From positions 1 through 59,380 of the forward strand of contig NZ_SCWD01000007.1 in NCBI RefSeq assembly GCF_004359515.1: DNA of 59,380 nt. Direction: 5' to 3'. This document shows positions 1 through 8,407 of this stretch, piece after piece; the stretch's first letter is position 1, and each line of letters starts with the position of its first letter. The notes beneath the pieces are model-generated. The model ran no database searches. It was not told where the DNA came from and worked only from the letters and a program-made list of their open reading frames with translations. The position numbers and the translations under genes were made by a program. Source of the stretch: Macrococcus carouselicus (GTDB lineage Bacteria > Bacillota > Bacilli > Staphylococcales > Staphylococcaceae).

Positions 1-84
<84 letters not shown>

Positions 85-193
85 AGTGTTTGATAAAGCT
101 CTCTGATTGGTTGAGCCAATCACTCTTTCTGAGTAAATCAGATTCACTCAAATTATTGGAATTAACGTTGACATATTGTCATTCAGTTTTCAA

Positions 194-214
194 TGTTCAT
201 TGTTCATTGTTCAT
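194..214. repeat. Three tandem 7-base repeats in the 16S leader
   Basis: The heptamer TGTTCAT occurs three times head to tail, immediately upstream of the leader segment that resembles the staphylococcal pre-16S leader (minus strand, beginning ATTGAAAACTGAATGAC). It lies between tRNA-Gly and 16S. No promoter hexamers are convincing in this spacer, so it is most likely transcribed and processed leader RNA. Confidence 0.7.
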
Positions 215-229
215 TTGTTTAATAGTTAA

Positions 230-303
230 TGGAGCGGGTGATCGGAATCGAACCGACAACATCAGCTTGGAAGGCTGAGGTTTTACCACTAAACTACACC
301 CGC
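230..303 (-). tRNA. tRNA-Gly (anticodon TCC)
   Basis: On the minus strand a full cloverleaf can be drawn: acceptor GCGGGTG pairs with CACCCGC, the anticodon loop CTTCCAA carries TCC, the T-arm contains GGTTCGATTCC, and CCA is encoded at the 3' end (bases 230-232). It is the last of three tRNA genes before the 16S gene, and it has no clear promoter of its own, so it is probably co-transcribed with tRNA-Leu and the rRNA. Confidence 0.96.
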
Positions 304-327
304 ATATAAAATTGTTTTAATAAGAAG

Positions 328-411
328 TGCGGTCGAGAGGAGTCGAACCTCCACGGGTATTACACCCACCAGATCCTTAGTCTGACGCGTCTGCCATTCC
401 GCCACGACCGC
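328..411 (-). tRNA. tRNA-Leu (anticodon AAG)
   Basis: On the minus strand the acceptor GCGGTCG pairs with CGACCGC, with discriminator A as leucine tRNAs require and a long variable arm (class II tRNA). The anticodon stem TCAGA/TCTGG closes the loop CTAAGGA, so positions 34-36 read AAG. An adenosine at position 34 of a bacterial leucine tRNA is uncommon and would normally be deaminated to inosine. CCA is not encoded. The gene lies 24 bases upstream of tRNA-Gly. Confidence 0.94.
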
Positions 412-459
412 TCGTTAGCAGATAACTTATTGTTGCCGTCTGTTTTAGCGACAAGATTT

Positions 460-488
460 ATTATATAACCTTCAGATGATAAAGTCAA
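460..488 (-). promoter_or_regulatory. Strong sigma-A promoter for tRNA-Leu, tRNA-Gly and probably rRNA
   Basis: Minus strand: TTGACT (bases 483-488), a 17-base spacer, then TATAAT (460-465). The expected start lies about 40 bases before tRNA-Leu. Near-consensus hexamers and exact spacing are typical of stable-RNA promoters. Confidence 0.85.
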
Positions 489-517
489 TACTTTTCATCA
501 ACTTTTTTAAAAGGTTA

Positions 518-589
518 TGACCCCTACGGGATTCGAACCCGTGTTACCGCCGTGAAAGGGCGGTGTCTTAACCGCTTGACCAAGGGGCC
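518..589 (-). tRNA. tRNA-Glu (anticodon TTC)
   Basis: On the minus strand the acceptor GGCCCCT pairs with AGGGGTC (one G-U pair), the anticodon loop CTTTCAC gives TTC, and the T-arm holds GGGTTCGAATCCC. CCA is not encoded. The gene has its own promoter directly upstream and is followed, on the same strand, by a second promoter and then tRNA-Leu. Confidence 0.96.
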
Positions 590-611
590 TGTTGTTTTAG
601 CAACGAATACT

Positions 612-640
612 ATCATAAAACGTTTAAAAGATAATGTCAA
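612..640 (-). promoter_or_regulatory. Strong sigma-A promoter for tRNA-Glu
   Basis: Minus strand: perfect TTGACA (635-640), a 17-base spacer, then TATGAT (612-617); the tRNA-Glu 5' end is about 23 bases further on. Confidence 0.88.
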
Positions 641-644
641 CACT

Positions 645-688
645 AAAAAAGAATTAATCAGTAATTTTTTTAACTACTGATTAATTCT
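645..688 (-). terminator. Rho-independent terminator ending the tex transcript
   Basis: A 13-base-pair perfect hairpin (651-663 with 675-687) is followed on the minus strand by six T residues (645-650). It lies just after the decayed sprT gene and just before the tRNA-Glu promoter, separating the two transcription units. Confidence 0.85.
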
Positions 689-689
689 A

Positions 690-981
690 GCTTTTCGCAG
701 TAACATTTGTTTAAATTTACACGTCTTTGTCTTTTGCAATCTGCATCCTGATGTTTGTATCCTGTACCTTCTAAATGAAGATGATAGTGGCCAAGTTCAT
801 ACTTCACTATAGCAACAACTGCTTCCTAACTCAACACTTCAAATTGCTTTAGATTGATTTCAATGCTATGGCTTTTCAGCATGCACTGTTCACCTGTCGA
901 TTTTAACCTATGATTGAACGGTCGATAGAACACATTTTGTGATATTGTTTCTAATAAATCTTGGAGTTGTCTATTATTCAT
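690..981 (-). pseudogene. sprT: Decayed SprT-like metallopeptidase gene
   Basis: Reading from an ATG at 979-981 that overlaps the tex stop codon by the classic ATGA arrangement gives 51 codons, an in-frame TAG (826-828), then a continuing frame. The conceptual protein reads MNNRQLQDLLETIS, then FNHRLKSTGEQCMLKSHSIE before the stop and VAIVKYELGHYHLHLEGTGY after it. This matches my knowledge of the staphylococcal SprT family protein encoded next to tex, whose central motif is KHELCHYFHLEDG. The first histidine of the zinc-binding HExxH motif is Tyr here (YELGH), and the C-terminal third, with its zinc-ribbon cysteines, is missing. The stop, the lost ligand and the truncation together mark it as a pseudogene. 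Family assignment is from memory, not a search. Confidence 0.75.
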
Positions 982-3122
982 TGAGGTGATTTCATGGTCA
1001 ATCCGACTTTTCCTTTGTTAAGATCAACTGTTTCAACCCAGACTTCAACTATATCACCGACACTGACGATATCAGTTGGATGCTTGACGAACTTATCTGA
1101 CAGTTTTGAGATATGAACTAATCCATCCTGCTTGACCCCTATATCAACAAATGCACCGAAATCGACTACATTTCTCACGGTCCCGGATAGCTTCAGTCCT
1201 TTCTTCAGATCTTCCAGAGAAAGAACATCTGACTTGAGTAAAGGGACTTCGTAATCATCACGCGGATCGCGCCCTGGTGTGATCAATGCTGCAATGATAT
1301 CCTGCAGCGTCATTTCACCGATACCGATTGCTTCAGCCATCTCAACTTTATTTATTTTCTGCAGTTTATCTTTTAACTCGTCACTCCCTAAATCTTCAAT
1401 ACGACTGTCCACTTTTTTCAGCAGTGCATATGCAGCTTGATAGCTTTCTGGATGAATAGCAGTCTGATCCAGCGGCTCTTTACCATCCAGAATTCTTAAG
1501 AAACCGATACTCTGTTCAAAAGTCTTAGCGCCGAGCCGGGGGATTTCAGCAATCTCTTTATGATGCTGAATGGGTCCGTTAGCTTCACGATACTTGATGA
1601 TATTACTCGCGACAGTGGCAGAGAGACCTGAGACATGCTGGAGAAGTGGCAGAGAGGCTGTGTTGACATTAACGCCTACCTGATTAACCGCTGTCTCTAC
1701 AATGAACGATAAAGAGTCAGATAAAGACTTCTGATTGACGTCATGCTGATACTGACCGACCCCGATTGATTTTGGATCAATCTTCACAAGCTCACTGAGC
1801 GGATCCTGTACACGACGGCCGATAGAAACCGCACTTCGTTCTTCAACTTTGAAATCCGGAAACTCCTGTCTCGCGAGATCACTTGCTGAATAAACTGAAG
1901 CACCCGCTTCGTTCACAATAATAAATGCGACGTTCAGCTCATATTTTTTTATCATTTCAGCGACAAATTTTTCAGTTTCTCTGCTCGCTGTTCCATTGCC
2001 TATTGCAATCAGCTCCACTTCATGCTGAGTGACCATCTCCACAAAGATTTTCTCTGCTGCCTCTATCTTATTGACAGGCGGGTGCGGATACATCACAGAC
2101 TTTGTTACAAATGTTCCGTATTCATTGATCACCGCCAGTTTGCAGCCTGTCCGGTAAGCAGGGTCGATCCCTAAAATCACTTTCCCTTTAAGAGGGGGCT
2201 GAAGCAGAAGATTCTTCAAGTTGACCGCAAAAATCTCTATCGCCTGCGCTTCAGCTTTTGTTGTCAATTCATTGCGAATCTCTCTTTCGATTGACGGAAG
2301 AATCAGTCTCTTCAGACTATCAGCAATTGCAGTATCGAACAACGAGTCGTTCACTGTCGTTTTTTTGACGAACTGCTTCTTAATATAACGATGCAATCTG
2401 TCGATATCGGTGTCAATAGTTATTCTGAGCACGCCCAGGTCCTCACCTCGATTCAGCGCCAATGTACGGTGCGGTACAATTTTGCTGATGCGTTCACTGT
2501 AATCGTAATACATCTCAAAGACACCTTTGTCATCTTCTGCATTTTTCTTCATCACCGCAGAAACTATGCCGTATTCCTGCACAGTTTTGAGTATGGCTGT
2601 TCTATATTCCGGTTTATCTGCAATCCTCTCTGCAATAATATCACGCGTACCGTTAAGAGCTGCTTCAACAGTTTTGACTTCATCATTCAAAAAGTGTGCT
2701 GCCTCTTTCACAGCATCAAAGTCTTCAAAGCGCAGTAATCTCGCTGCAAGAGGTTCCAGCCCTTTACGTTTCGCCTCTGTCGCCCGTGTTTTCTTTTTCT
2801 GCTTGAACGGACGATATAAATCTTCTACTCGCTGCAGTTTTGTCTGCTTCTGAATATCATGGCGCAGCGCTTCAGTGAGAAGTCCCTGCCCTTCAATCGC
2901 CTTGATGACGTCTTCCTTACGTTTCTGAAGTGATGCCATATAGCTGTATTCAGTTTCAATCGCCTTGATTTCCACTTCATCAAGTCCGCCTGTCACTTCT
3001 TTACGGTATCTGGCGATAAAGGGGACAGTGTTTTTTTCTTCCAGCAGATTCAGAACTGCTTTAATCTGTTGTTGCTTATAAGGTAGTTTCTCAATAATTA
3101 AATCCATGATTGCTTGTTCCAT
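978..3122 (-). CDS. tex: Tex-family RNA-binding transcription accessory protein
   Basis: A 714-residue protein of usual Tex length. It has an N-terminal helical region, a YqgF/RNase H-like fold starting near residue 315 (KVILGIDPAYRTGC), a helix-hairpin-helix segment (VNQVGVNVNTAS) and a C-terminal S1 domain (about 640-714, with GTVRNVVDFGAFVDIGVKQDG). Tex proteins bind nucleic acid and influence transcription; the precise role in cocci is unsettled. The start ATG at 3122 follows GGAGGCGATGTA; an internal ATG five codons later is possible. It is separated from sigB by a terminator, and its stop overlaps the start of the broken sprT gene. Confidence 0.95.
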   Translation of the reverse strand: MEQAIMDLIIEKLPYKQQQIKAVLNLLEEKNTVPFIARYRKEVTGGLDEVEIKAIETEYSYMASLQKRKEDVIKAIEGQGLLTEALRHDIQKQTKLQRVEDLYRPFKQKKKTRATEAKRKGLEPLAARLLRFEDFDAVKEAAHFLNDEVKTVEAALNGTRDIIAERIADKPEYRTAILKTVQEYGIVSAVMKKNAEDDKGVFEMYYDYSERISKIVPHRTLALNRGEDLGVLRITIDTDIDRLHRYIKKQFVKKTTVNDSLFDTAIADSLKRLILPSIEREIRNELTTKAEAQAIEIFAVNLKNLLLQPPLKGKVILGIDPAYRTGCKLAVINEYGTFVTKSVMYPHPPVNKIEAAEKIFVEMVTQHEVELIAIGNGTASRETEKFVAEMIKKYELNVAFIIVNEAGASVYSASDLARQEFPDFKVEERSAVSIGRRVQDPLSELVKIDPKSIGVGQYQHDVNQKSLSDSLSFIVETAVNQVGVNVNTASLPLLQHVSGLSATVASNIIKYREANGPIQHHKEIAEIPRLGAKTFEQSIGFLRILDGKEPLDQTAIHPESYQAAYALLKKVDSRIEDLGSDELKDKLQKINKVEMAEAIGIGEMTLQDIIAALITPGRDPRDDYEVPLLKSDVLSLEDLKKGLKLSGTVRNVVDFGAFVDIGVKQDGLVHISKLSDKFVKHPTDIVSVGDIVEVWVETVDLNKGKVGLTMKSPQ

Positions 3123-3153
3123 TACATCGCCTCCAGAGCACTTATTTTAGCAT

Positions 3154-3185
3154 AAAAAAGACATATGCCAGAATGACATATGTCT
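3154..3185 (-). terminator. Terminator of the sigB operon
   Basis: Hairpin AGACATATG / CATATGTCT (3159-3167 with 3177-3185) followed on the minus strand by a run of six T. It overlaps the sigB stop codon. Confidence 0.88.
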
Positions 3186-3960
3186 ATTTAACTTCCTGCA
3201 CTGCATCGCGCAGCTTTTTGATTGCTGTACGCTGCAATCTTGATACATGCATCTGGCTTAAACCCACTTTTTCGCCAGTCTCTTTCTGACTGAGCCCCTC
3301 GATAAAGGTGCACTGAATGATTTCACGTTCGCGCTCCGACAGAATCGGGAGTATCTTTGTCAGTATCATCCGTTTTTCAGTCAGGTCATAGCCCTCTTCC
3401 TGCTGACCCATCACATCCAGCAGCGTTACTGTAGAACCATCTTTATCCGCTTCGATGGAATGATCGACACTAAGTGCATTATAGCTCTGGCCCATCTCCA
3501 TCGCTTCCAGGACTTCCTCGTCCGTTACTTCAAGATAATTCGCTATCTCTTTGATCTGAGGAGAACGTCCAAGCTGGTTGGTCAGCTCATCGGTCGCTTT
3601 CTTGATCTTAGGACCGATCTCCTTGATACGTCTTGGCACATGAACACTCCAGGTCTTATCTCTCAGATAGCGTTTGATTTCACCAATGACAGTTGGCACA
3701 AGGAATGCTTCAAACTTCCGTTCAAAAGAAACGTCAAAACGATTGATAGCACCGAGTAAACCTACCATCCCTACCTGAACCAGGTCCTCGTGATGACTCT
3801 GTCCTTTAGAGTATCGGTAAGCTAGAGACTCCACCAGCTTCCTGTAGTGCTCAACGAGTGTGGTCTGTGCCATCTCGTCATTTGTTTCCTGGTAAAGCTT
3901 GATCCAGGCATTAATCTGCTCTGGAGAAACGTCATTAAATGATGTTGACTCTCTCGCCAT
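3184..3960 (-). CDS. sigB: RNA polymerase sigma factor SigB (general stress response)
   Basis: A 258-residue sigma-70-type factor of the SigB/SigF group. Visible parts are region 2 ([20 protein letters not shown]), region 3 around [19 protein letters not shown], and the region 4 helix-turn-helix ([18 protein letters not shown]) that reads the -35 element. It directs RNA polymerase to stress promoters (GTTTAA..GGGTAT) and is held inactive by RsbW. Its start lies 26 bases inside the end of rsbW, implying translational coupling. A matching promoter sits upstream of rsbV, so it probably drives its own synthesis. Confidence 0.97.
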   Translation of the reverse strand: MARESTSFNDVSPEQINAWIKLYQETNDEMAQTTLVEHYRKLVESLAYRYSKGQSHHEDLVQVGMVGLLGAINRFDVSFERKFEAFLVPTVIGEIKRYLRDKTWSVHVPRRIKEIGPKIKKATDELTNQLGRSPQIKEIANYLEVTDEEVLEAMEMGQSYNALSVDHSIEADKDGSTVTLLDVMGQQEEGYDLTEKRMILTKILPILSEREREIIQCTFIEGLSQKETGEKVGLSQMHVSRLQRTAIKKLRDAVQEVK

Positions 3961-4408
3961 CAGGTTGCACCTGCTCTCCTGCTATATACTTCGTCATGCT
4001 GATTGTAACACCCGCATCTTTTTTCACGTTCACTTCATCCATCAGCGATTCAATCAGGAACAGTCCGAGGCCTCCTTCGCGAATAAAGTCAACGTTTTCA
4101 TCCTCTTTATAAGGGCCAAGCTCAGATTTTGCCTTTTCATAGTCAAAGCTCTGGCCTGAATCAGAAACGATCACTTCTACTTTTTCCTCGAAGATCACGT
4201 AGCCCACAAGGACATCGCCCTTCACTTTGTCTTTGTACGCATGCTTGATCGCATTGGTAACCGCTTCAGATACCGCAATCTTTGAATCTTCAATATCATC
4301 ATAAGAGGCGCCTGCTCTGTTCAGGATACCTGATAACGTCAGACGGACAAGACCTACATATTCTGCTGAAGCCGGAAAGCGCATTTCGACATAATCATAG
4401 TTCGTCAT
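3935..4408 (-). CDS. rsbW: Anti-sigma-B factor, serine kinase RsbW
   Basis: About 157 residues from the chosen ATG. It is a GHKL-fold ATPase with the N-box ([11 protein letters not shown]), the G1 box (VSDSGQSFD) and the G2 region ([16 protein letters not shown]). RsbW binds and silences SigB and phosphorylates RsbV. I chose the ATG at 4408 because GGAGG lies six bases ahead of it; the frame opens seven codons earlier without a better site. The gene starts one base after the rsbV stop and overlaps sigB. Confidence 0.96.
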   Translation of the reverse strand: MTNYDYVEMRFPASAEYVGLVRLTLSGILNRAGASYDDIEDSKIAVSEAVTNAIKHAYKDKVKGDVLVGYVIFEEKVEVIVSDSGQSFDYEKAKSELGPYKEDENVDFIREGGLGLFLIESLMDEVNVKKDAGVTISMTKYIAGEQVQPDGERVNII

Positions 4409-4409
4409 A

Positions 4410-4733
4410 TTAGACCTCCGTCTCAGCATTAACGTGCATGAGTTCTTTTAATCCCGTTATCTCAAATAAGCGCTCGATACGGCTGTTTGCGCCTAGCACG
4501 TAAAGTTCGTGATTATGCTTGTTCAGCTCTTTCAGTGTGCCGACAAATAAACCCAGACCTGTTGAATCCATATAGCTGACATCCGTGATATTCATATGGA
4601 TATCATGTGTGCCAAGCTGATGTAAGGGTTGTAAGACTGCCAGCAGTTCAGGTGCTGTATAAACATCCAGTTCACCGGCTACTTTTATTTCGTAATATGA
4701 TTCATGTTCAATCGTTTCAATACTCAAGTTCAT
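4410..4733 (-). CDS. rsbV: Anti-anti-sigma factor RsbV
   Basis: A 107-residue STAS-domain protein. The phosphorylatable serine is Ser57 in [13 protein letters not shown]. Unphosphorylated RsbV captures RsbW and frees SigB; RsbU removes the phosphate. The frame opens with GTG three codons upstream, but that GTG overlaps the AGGAG ribosome binding site, so the ATG at 4733 is preferred. A sigma-B promoter lies about 65 bases upstream, in the gap after rsbU. Confidence 0.96.
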   Translation of the reverse strand: MNLSIETIEHESYYEIKVAGELDVYTAPELLAVLQPLHQLGTHDIHMNITDVSYMDSTGLGLFVGTLKELNKHNHELYVLGANSRIERLFEITGLKELMHVNAETEV

Positions 4734-4797
4734 CCGATACACTCCTAATTACCCTGTAGTTTATTCTTAATTTAAATAAGTCTAAATTCAATTGATA

Positions 4798-4822
4798 ATA
4801 CCCTTTACAAACTCAGTTAAAC
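4798..4822 (-). promoter_or_regulatory. Sigma-B-dependent promoter upstream of rsbV
   Basis: Minus strand: GTTTAA (4817-4822), 13 bases, GGGTAT (4798-4803), an exact match to the known sigma-B consensus. It lies between rsbU and rsbV and would drive rsbV-rsbW-sigB, giving positive autoregulation as in S. aureus. Confidence 0.9.
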
Positions 4823-4823
4823 A

Positions 4824-5831
4824 TCAATTTGTTCTTTTGATCAGTAGAATGGTTAGATCATCCCGTTTTTTAGGATCCTGAATCTTCAGCAGCTCTTCGT
4901 AGACTACCTGGACAATATCCTGTGGATGAAGATGCTTGTACGCTCTGATCAGTTCAAGCAGCTCTTCAGTGCGTACAAATTCTCCGGACAGACGTCGAAT
5001 TTCAGATAGACCGTCCGTGAAGACAAGAATCATGTCGCCGATATTGATATCATGCTCCTCCTGATCGTAACGCGTTGTCGGATTGACTCCAAGCACGATA
5101 CCCCGTGCGCCCATCTCCTCAAAGCTGTCTGAAACCTCGCGGTATATATAGCCGGGTTCGTGTCCTGCTGAACTGTAATAGAACTTGCTGCTGATTTCTT
5201 CGTACAGCCCGTAGAACATCGTTACAAACATGTTCTGGTTGACATTCTTCTCCACTACACGGTTCAGACGTTTCAGACCATCACTGGGGAGCTGAGAGTG
5301 GCCGTATGAGTCCATGCCGAACTTGATCATACTCATCGCCAGTGCCGCAGGAATCCCTTTACCGATGACATCCGCCACCGCAAAACTCATCGTACCGTCA
5401 TGATGGTCGATCAAGTTGAAGTAATCACCATTAACACGTTGAGCCGGTACACTGATCGCCCCGATTTCAATGCTGTTCAGTTTTGGAATCTTTGTTTTCA
5501 GCATCATGGACTGCAGACTTGCTGCGATATCCATCTCTTTATCATGTGCCTCCATCTTTCTGACCAGCGACTTGTAATCCCGGTAGGAAAAGCCGAAGCC
5601 GATAATCATTTCGAGGAGGACATCCATCGATAGCTTCAGCTCTTCAGCTGTCCACTCTTTTCCGAGCGTCAAATCTTTATGTAAGGAAACAATCTCTTCC
5701 GGCGAAATATCATTCTCAATCGCTTCAAAACTTAGATTCTGCAGACCATCCAGATCCTGTTCATCCCTAGAAGCAACATAGCGATCAAGGATCTGTTCAT
5801 AACTAACCACCAGTTCATCTATATGATTCAT
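4824..5831 (-). CDS. rsbU: PP2C-type serine phosphatase RsbU
   Basis: A 335-residue protein with an N-terminal helical RsbU_N domain (about 1-85) and a C-terminal PPM/SpoIIE phosphatase domain (about 115-335) containing VNGDYFNLIDHHDG, VADVIGKGIPAALAM and LVFTDGLSE, which carry the metal-binding aspartates. It dephosphorylates RsbV to activate SigB. I chose the ATG at 5831, eight bases after AGGAGG; the longer frame starts at a TTG inside the ribosome binding site. No rsbR, rsbS or rsbT genes are present, as in staphylococci. Confidence 0.95.
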   Translation of the reverse strand: MNHIDELVVSYEQILDRYVASRDEQDLDGLQNLSFEAIENDISPEEIVSLHKDLTLGKEWTAEELKLSMDVLLEMIIGFGFSYRDYKSLVRKMEAHDKEMDIAASLQSMMLKTKIPKLNSIEIGAISVPAQRVNGDYFNLIDHHDGTMSFAVADVIGKGIPAALAMSMIKFGMDSYGHSQLPSDGLKRLNRVVEKNVNQNMFVTMFYGLYEEISSKFYYSSAGHEPGYIYREVSDSFEEMGARGIVLGVNPTTRYDQEEHDINIGDMILVFTDGLSEIRRLSGEFVRTEELLELIRAYKHLHPQDIVQVVYEELLKIQDPKKRDDLTILLIKRTN

Positions 5832-5854
5832 TACATGTACCTCCTTTCCCAACT

Positions 5855-5882
5855 AAAAAGACTTTAGTTATCCTAAAGTCTT
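5855..5882 (-). terminator. Terminator or attenuator between mazF and rsbU
   Basis: Ten-base-pair perfect hairpin (5858-5867 with 5873-5882) followed on the minus strand by five T. It sits directly upstream of the rsbU ribosome binding site, so it should cut read-through from mazEF into the sigB genes. Confidence 0.8.
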
Positions 5883-5902
5883 AGACATCTGCTGCCTTAA
5901 AT

Positions 5903-6244
5903 TTATTGTGTCAACCCAAGACTGATTGCCAGTGCCGCATTCACTTCCGTCATCTTGTCATTCGATAGAACGGTCAGCTTCTCAATCAGCCGGTTTTTAT
6001 CAATCGTGCGAATCTGTTCCAGTAATATCACTGAATCTTTGTCCAGATGATGGTTGGTCTTACCAATCTCAACATGCGTCGGAATCCGTGCTTTATTGAT
6101 TTTGGCGGTTATAGCCGCGACAATGACAGTCGGACTGTATTTATTGCCTACATCATTCTGAATAATGACAACAGGACGCTTACCACCTTGCTCAGAACCT
6201 TTGACGGGAGATAAATCGGCCAGGAAGACTTCCCCACGTTTCAT
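5903..6244 (-). CDS. mazF: Endoribonuclease toxin MazF (PemK family)
   Basis: A 113-residue protein with the full PemK/MazF fold signature: [20 protein letters not shown] near the N-terminus, RPVVIIQND, and the [20 protein letters not shown] region that holds the Arg/Thr-Ser catalytic area. Staphylococcal MazF cuts mRNA at short U-rich sites. Its ATG follows the mazE stop directly, so toxin and antitoxin are coupled. The location ahead of rsbU-sigB is the family's normal one. Confidence 0.96.
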   Translation of the reverse strand: MKRGEVFLADLSPVKGSEQGGKRPVVIIQNDVGNKYSPTVIVAAITAKINKARIPTHVEIGKTNHHLDKDSVILLEQIRTIDKNRLIEKLTVLSNDKMTEVNAALAISLGLTQ

Positions 6245-6388
6245 CTATTCACCATCTTCAGCCAGAAAATACATTTCGCTCTTTTCACACACTTCACTTT
6301 CAAGATCAAATTGCTCATAAGAAATAATTAAATTAAGTTCAGCCATAGATTCGTAGCCCTCAGCCAGCACCTGTTCAAATTTCTTCAT
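6245..6388 (-). CDS. mazE: MazE-type antitoxin (small, 47 residues)
   Basis: A 47-codon gene starting at the ATG at 6386-6388, seven bases after AGGAGG. The protein begins MKKFEQVLAEGYESMAELNL and is acidic toward the end. It resembles the staphylococcal MazE core (LKEGYSQMADLNLSL) and sits immediately before mazF. The N-terminal DNA-binding part is short, as in S. aureus. It binds and neutralises MazF. Confidence 0.88.
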   Translation of the reverse strand: MKKFEQVLAEGYESMAELNLIISYEQFDLESEVCEKSEMYFLAEDGE

Positions 6389-6447
6389 GACAAACCTCCT
6401 AAGTAAATCAACATAATCATATCAAATGCATATTAAAAAAACTACTG

Positions 6448-7581
6448 TTATTTTAATAACGTGTTCTTTACCATATATTTCTGTTCTGTCCGGTAGACAC
6501 GAGGGAGACGCATGCCCAGATTACAGAGTACTTCATAACTGATAGTCTGCTGCTGTCTTTCCGCAACTTCCATAGACTGTTGATTACCCGGCTGATTATC
6601 GATGATGATGACTTTATCGCCGACGTTTACATCTGCGGGAACGCGTATCATCGTCTGGTCCATACAGACTCGGCCGACAATTTCCGCATCCTTACCGTTA
6701 ACACGGACATGGTAGCCTGACATTGATCTGAGAAGTCCATCGGCATAGCCGATCGGCAGCGTCGCAATACGTTCATTCTGCACGGCCTCATAGTTCGCTC
6801 CGTAACCGATTGTTGTGCCGGCCGTGATGTCTTTGACGAAATTCACTTCACTGACCAGCTGCATAATGGGTTTCAGTGCGACTTCCGTCAGATGACTGAT
6901 GAACTCGGATGGGTAATAACCGTACAATCCGATTCCAAGTCTGAGCGCCGTGCACGCATTCATCTCATAACGAAGCGCTGCTGCTGTATTCTGGCTATGG
7001 ATATATTTCGGTTTGTCGTGCGCATTCACGATTGTCATGAATCTCTGATGGGCTGTTTCTGCAGAATCCCCAGGCATATCCGCACAGCTGAAATGCGTAT
7101 ACACTCCTTCAAACAGCAGATTATCATGCTGTGCAAGAGACGCCAGCACATGACTGTATTCGTCATCACTGCGAATCCCGATACGGTTCATGCCCGTATC
7201 GATTTTGATATGAACTTTCAGCGGTACATCACCCAGTACGCGCAGTACCTTCTCCAGCCACAGGGCACCAGGTAAAGTGACCGCGATATCTTGCTGTGCC
7301 GCTTCTCTGATATCTTCCGGTTCAACGATGCCTAAAATCAGTATGTCCCCCTCAATATCATTGCTACGAAGTTCCAGGGCCTCATCCAGTGTCGCAACTG
7401 CAAAGAAGTCCACACCGTTCTCACTCAGATGGCGAGCAACTGTGACGGCACCTGTACCATAAGCATTCGCCTTGATCACTGCAATAGTCTTCTTGGCAGG
7501 ATGCAAGTCATCTACAGCAAGGTAGTTATGATATAAATCATCTAAATTAATATTAAGTACACTCTGACGATAGTAGTTCAT
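6448..7581 (-). CDS. alr: Alanine racemase
   Basis: A 377-residue PLP-dependent enzyme of fold type III that makes D-alanine for peptidoglycan. The PLP lysine is Lys37 in AVIKANAYG; the barrel carries THFSCADMPGD and the C-terminal domain carries the tyrosine motif around TIGYGANYEA and the MDQTMIRVP stretch. It starts at an ATG next to the acpS stop and is followed by mazEF. The acpS-alr-mazEF order is the usual staphylococcal one. Confidence 0.97.
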   Translation of the reverse strand: MNYYRQSVLNINLDDLYHNYLAVDDLHPAKKTIAVIKANAYGTGAVTVARHLSENGVDFFAVATLDEALELRSNDIEGDILILGIVEPEDIREAAQQDIAVTLPGALWLEKVLRVLGDVPLKVHIKIDTGMNRIGIRSDDEYSHVLASLAQHDNLLFEGVYTHFSCADMPGDSAETAHQRFMTIVNAHDKPKYIHSQNTAAALRYEMNACTALRLGIGLYGYYPSEFISHLTEVALKPIMQLVSEVNFVKDITAGTTIGYGANYEAVQNERIATLPIGYADGLLRSMSGYHVRVNGKDAEIVGRVCMDQTMIRVPADVNVGDKVIIIDNQPGNQQSMEVAERQQQTISYEVLCNLGMRLPRVYRTEQKYMVKNTLLK

Positions 7582-7937
7582 TATTCTTTCTCCTTTGCTT
7601 CTAGCACAACAAATGCCGTTGCAACTGTATGTGAATGTGCAATCGAAACATGTACATCATAATTCTTATCTTCAATATAAGGCTTGCCCCGGCTATCATT
7701 CAAACAGCATATCTCATTGAAGCGGAACTGTTTGCCGAGACCCGTTCCATATGCTTTTGCATAAGCTTCCTTTACTGCGAAGCGCCCGGCGAGAAACGAG
7801 ATTTTACGCGCCTCGTGACTGAACGACTGATAGCATTCGATTTCAGCCGGGTGCAGGATACGACGGATGAATTTGTCAGACAGCAGCCTGCTGATACGCT
7901 CTATTTCAATGACATCAGTACCGATACCTACTATCAT
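7581..7937 (-). CDS. acpS: Holo-acyl-carrier-protein synthase
   Basis: A 118-residue phosphopantetheinyl transferase that converts apo-ACP to holo-ACP. It has the N-terminal metal motif [12 protein letters not shown] and the second motif [14 protein letters not shown]. Its start overlaps the stop of the upstream PH-domain gene by four bases and its stop abuts alr, so the genes are translationally linked. Confidence 0.97.
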   Translation of the reverse strand: MIVGIGTDVIEIERISRLLSDKFIRRILHPAEIECYQSFSHEARKISFLAGRFAVKEAYAKAYGTGLGKQFRFNEICCLNDSRGKPYIEDKNYDVHVSIAHSHTVATAFVVLEAKEKE

Positions 7938-8407
7938 AGGGTCCGCCTCTCCAGCTGTACGACCGCCTCATCAACCAGCTTTTTGATCCTATCTGCTTCT
8001 GCTACACTGATCAGTTCAATCTGCACGCCTCCACCTGCTGTCGTTACTTCCACACTTTTAAGGTTAAAACGCTTCATGATAGGTCCCACCTGCGTTTCCA
8101 CATTCTGAATACGCACAAATGGGATAACCGTCTTCTTCTTGACCAGAATACCGGACTGAATCACCAGTTCAGTCGATTTTATCTCATATTGATGGGTCCT
8201 GTAAGCAATAAGCGGCTCAAGCCAGATAAACCAGATGATCTGCAGGACAATCAGAGCTCCGAAACCATAGAGAACACTTACAGGAAGCCAACTGAAAAAC
8301 AGGCTTCTGACCACGATGACAGCAATTAATAGTACGAGCAGTATCCCAGTCCATATTGCATTGGCTATGCGCCATACTTTAACAGCTGATAAATCAGCTT
8401 TCTTCAT
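7934..8407 (-). CDS. Bacterial PH-domain (YdbS-like) membrane protein
   Basis: About 157 residues from the ATG at 8407. Two hydrophobic segments (about residues 12-60) precede a bPH2 domain with the typical [20 protein letters not shown] and [20 protein letters not shown] motifs. It corresponds to YdbS of Bacillus subtilis, whose pair YdbS-YdbT is linked to resistance against a cyclic bacteriocin. It is the last of three PH-domain genes here and overlaps the larger one by 14 bases. Confidence 0.85.
   Translation of the reverse strand: MKKADLSAVKVWRIANAIWTGILLVLLIAVIVVRSLFFSWLPVSVLYGFGALIVLQIIWFIWLEPLIAYRTHQYEIKSTELVIQSGILVKKKTVIPFVRIQNVETQVGPIMKRFNLKSVEVTTAGGGVQIELISVAEADRIKKLVDEAVVQLERRTL

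Noticed and set aside
90-278. 62-codon plus-strand frame across the 16S leader and tRNA-Gly
   Set aside because: It runs through a tRNA gene and rRNA leader, has no ribosome binding site, and contains tRNA-derived peptide sequence.
6430-6465. Possible terminator after alr (GTTATT/AATAAC with T run)
   Set aside because: The stem is only six base pairs, all but one A/T; it may work, but I cannot support it.
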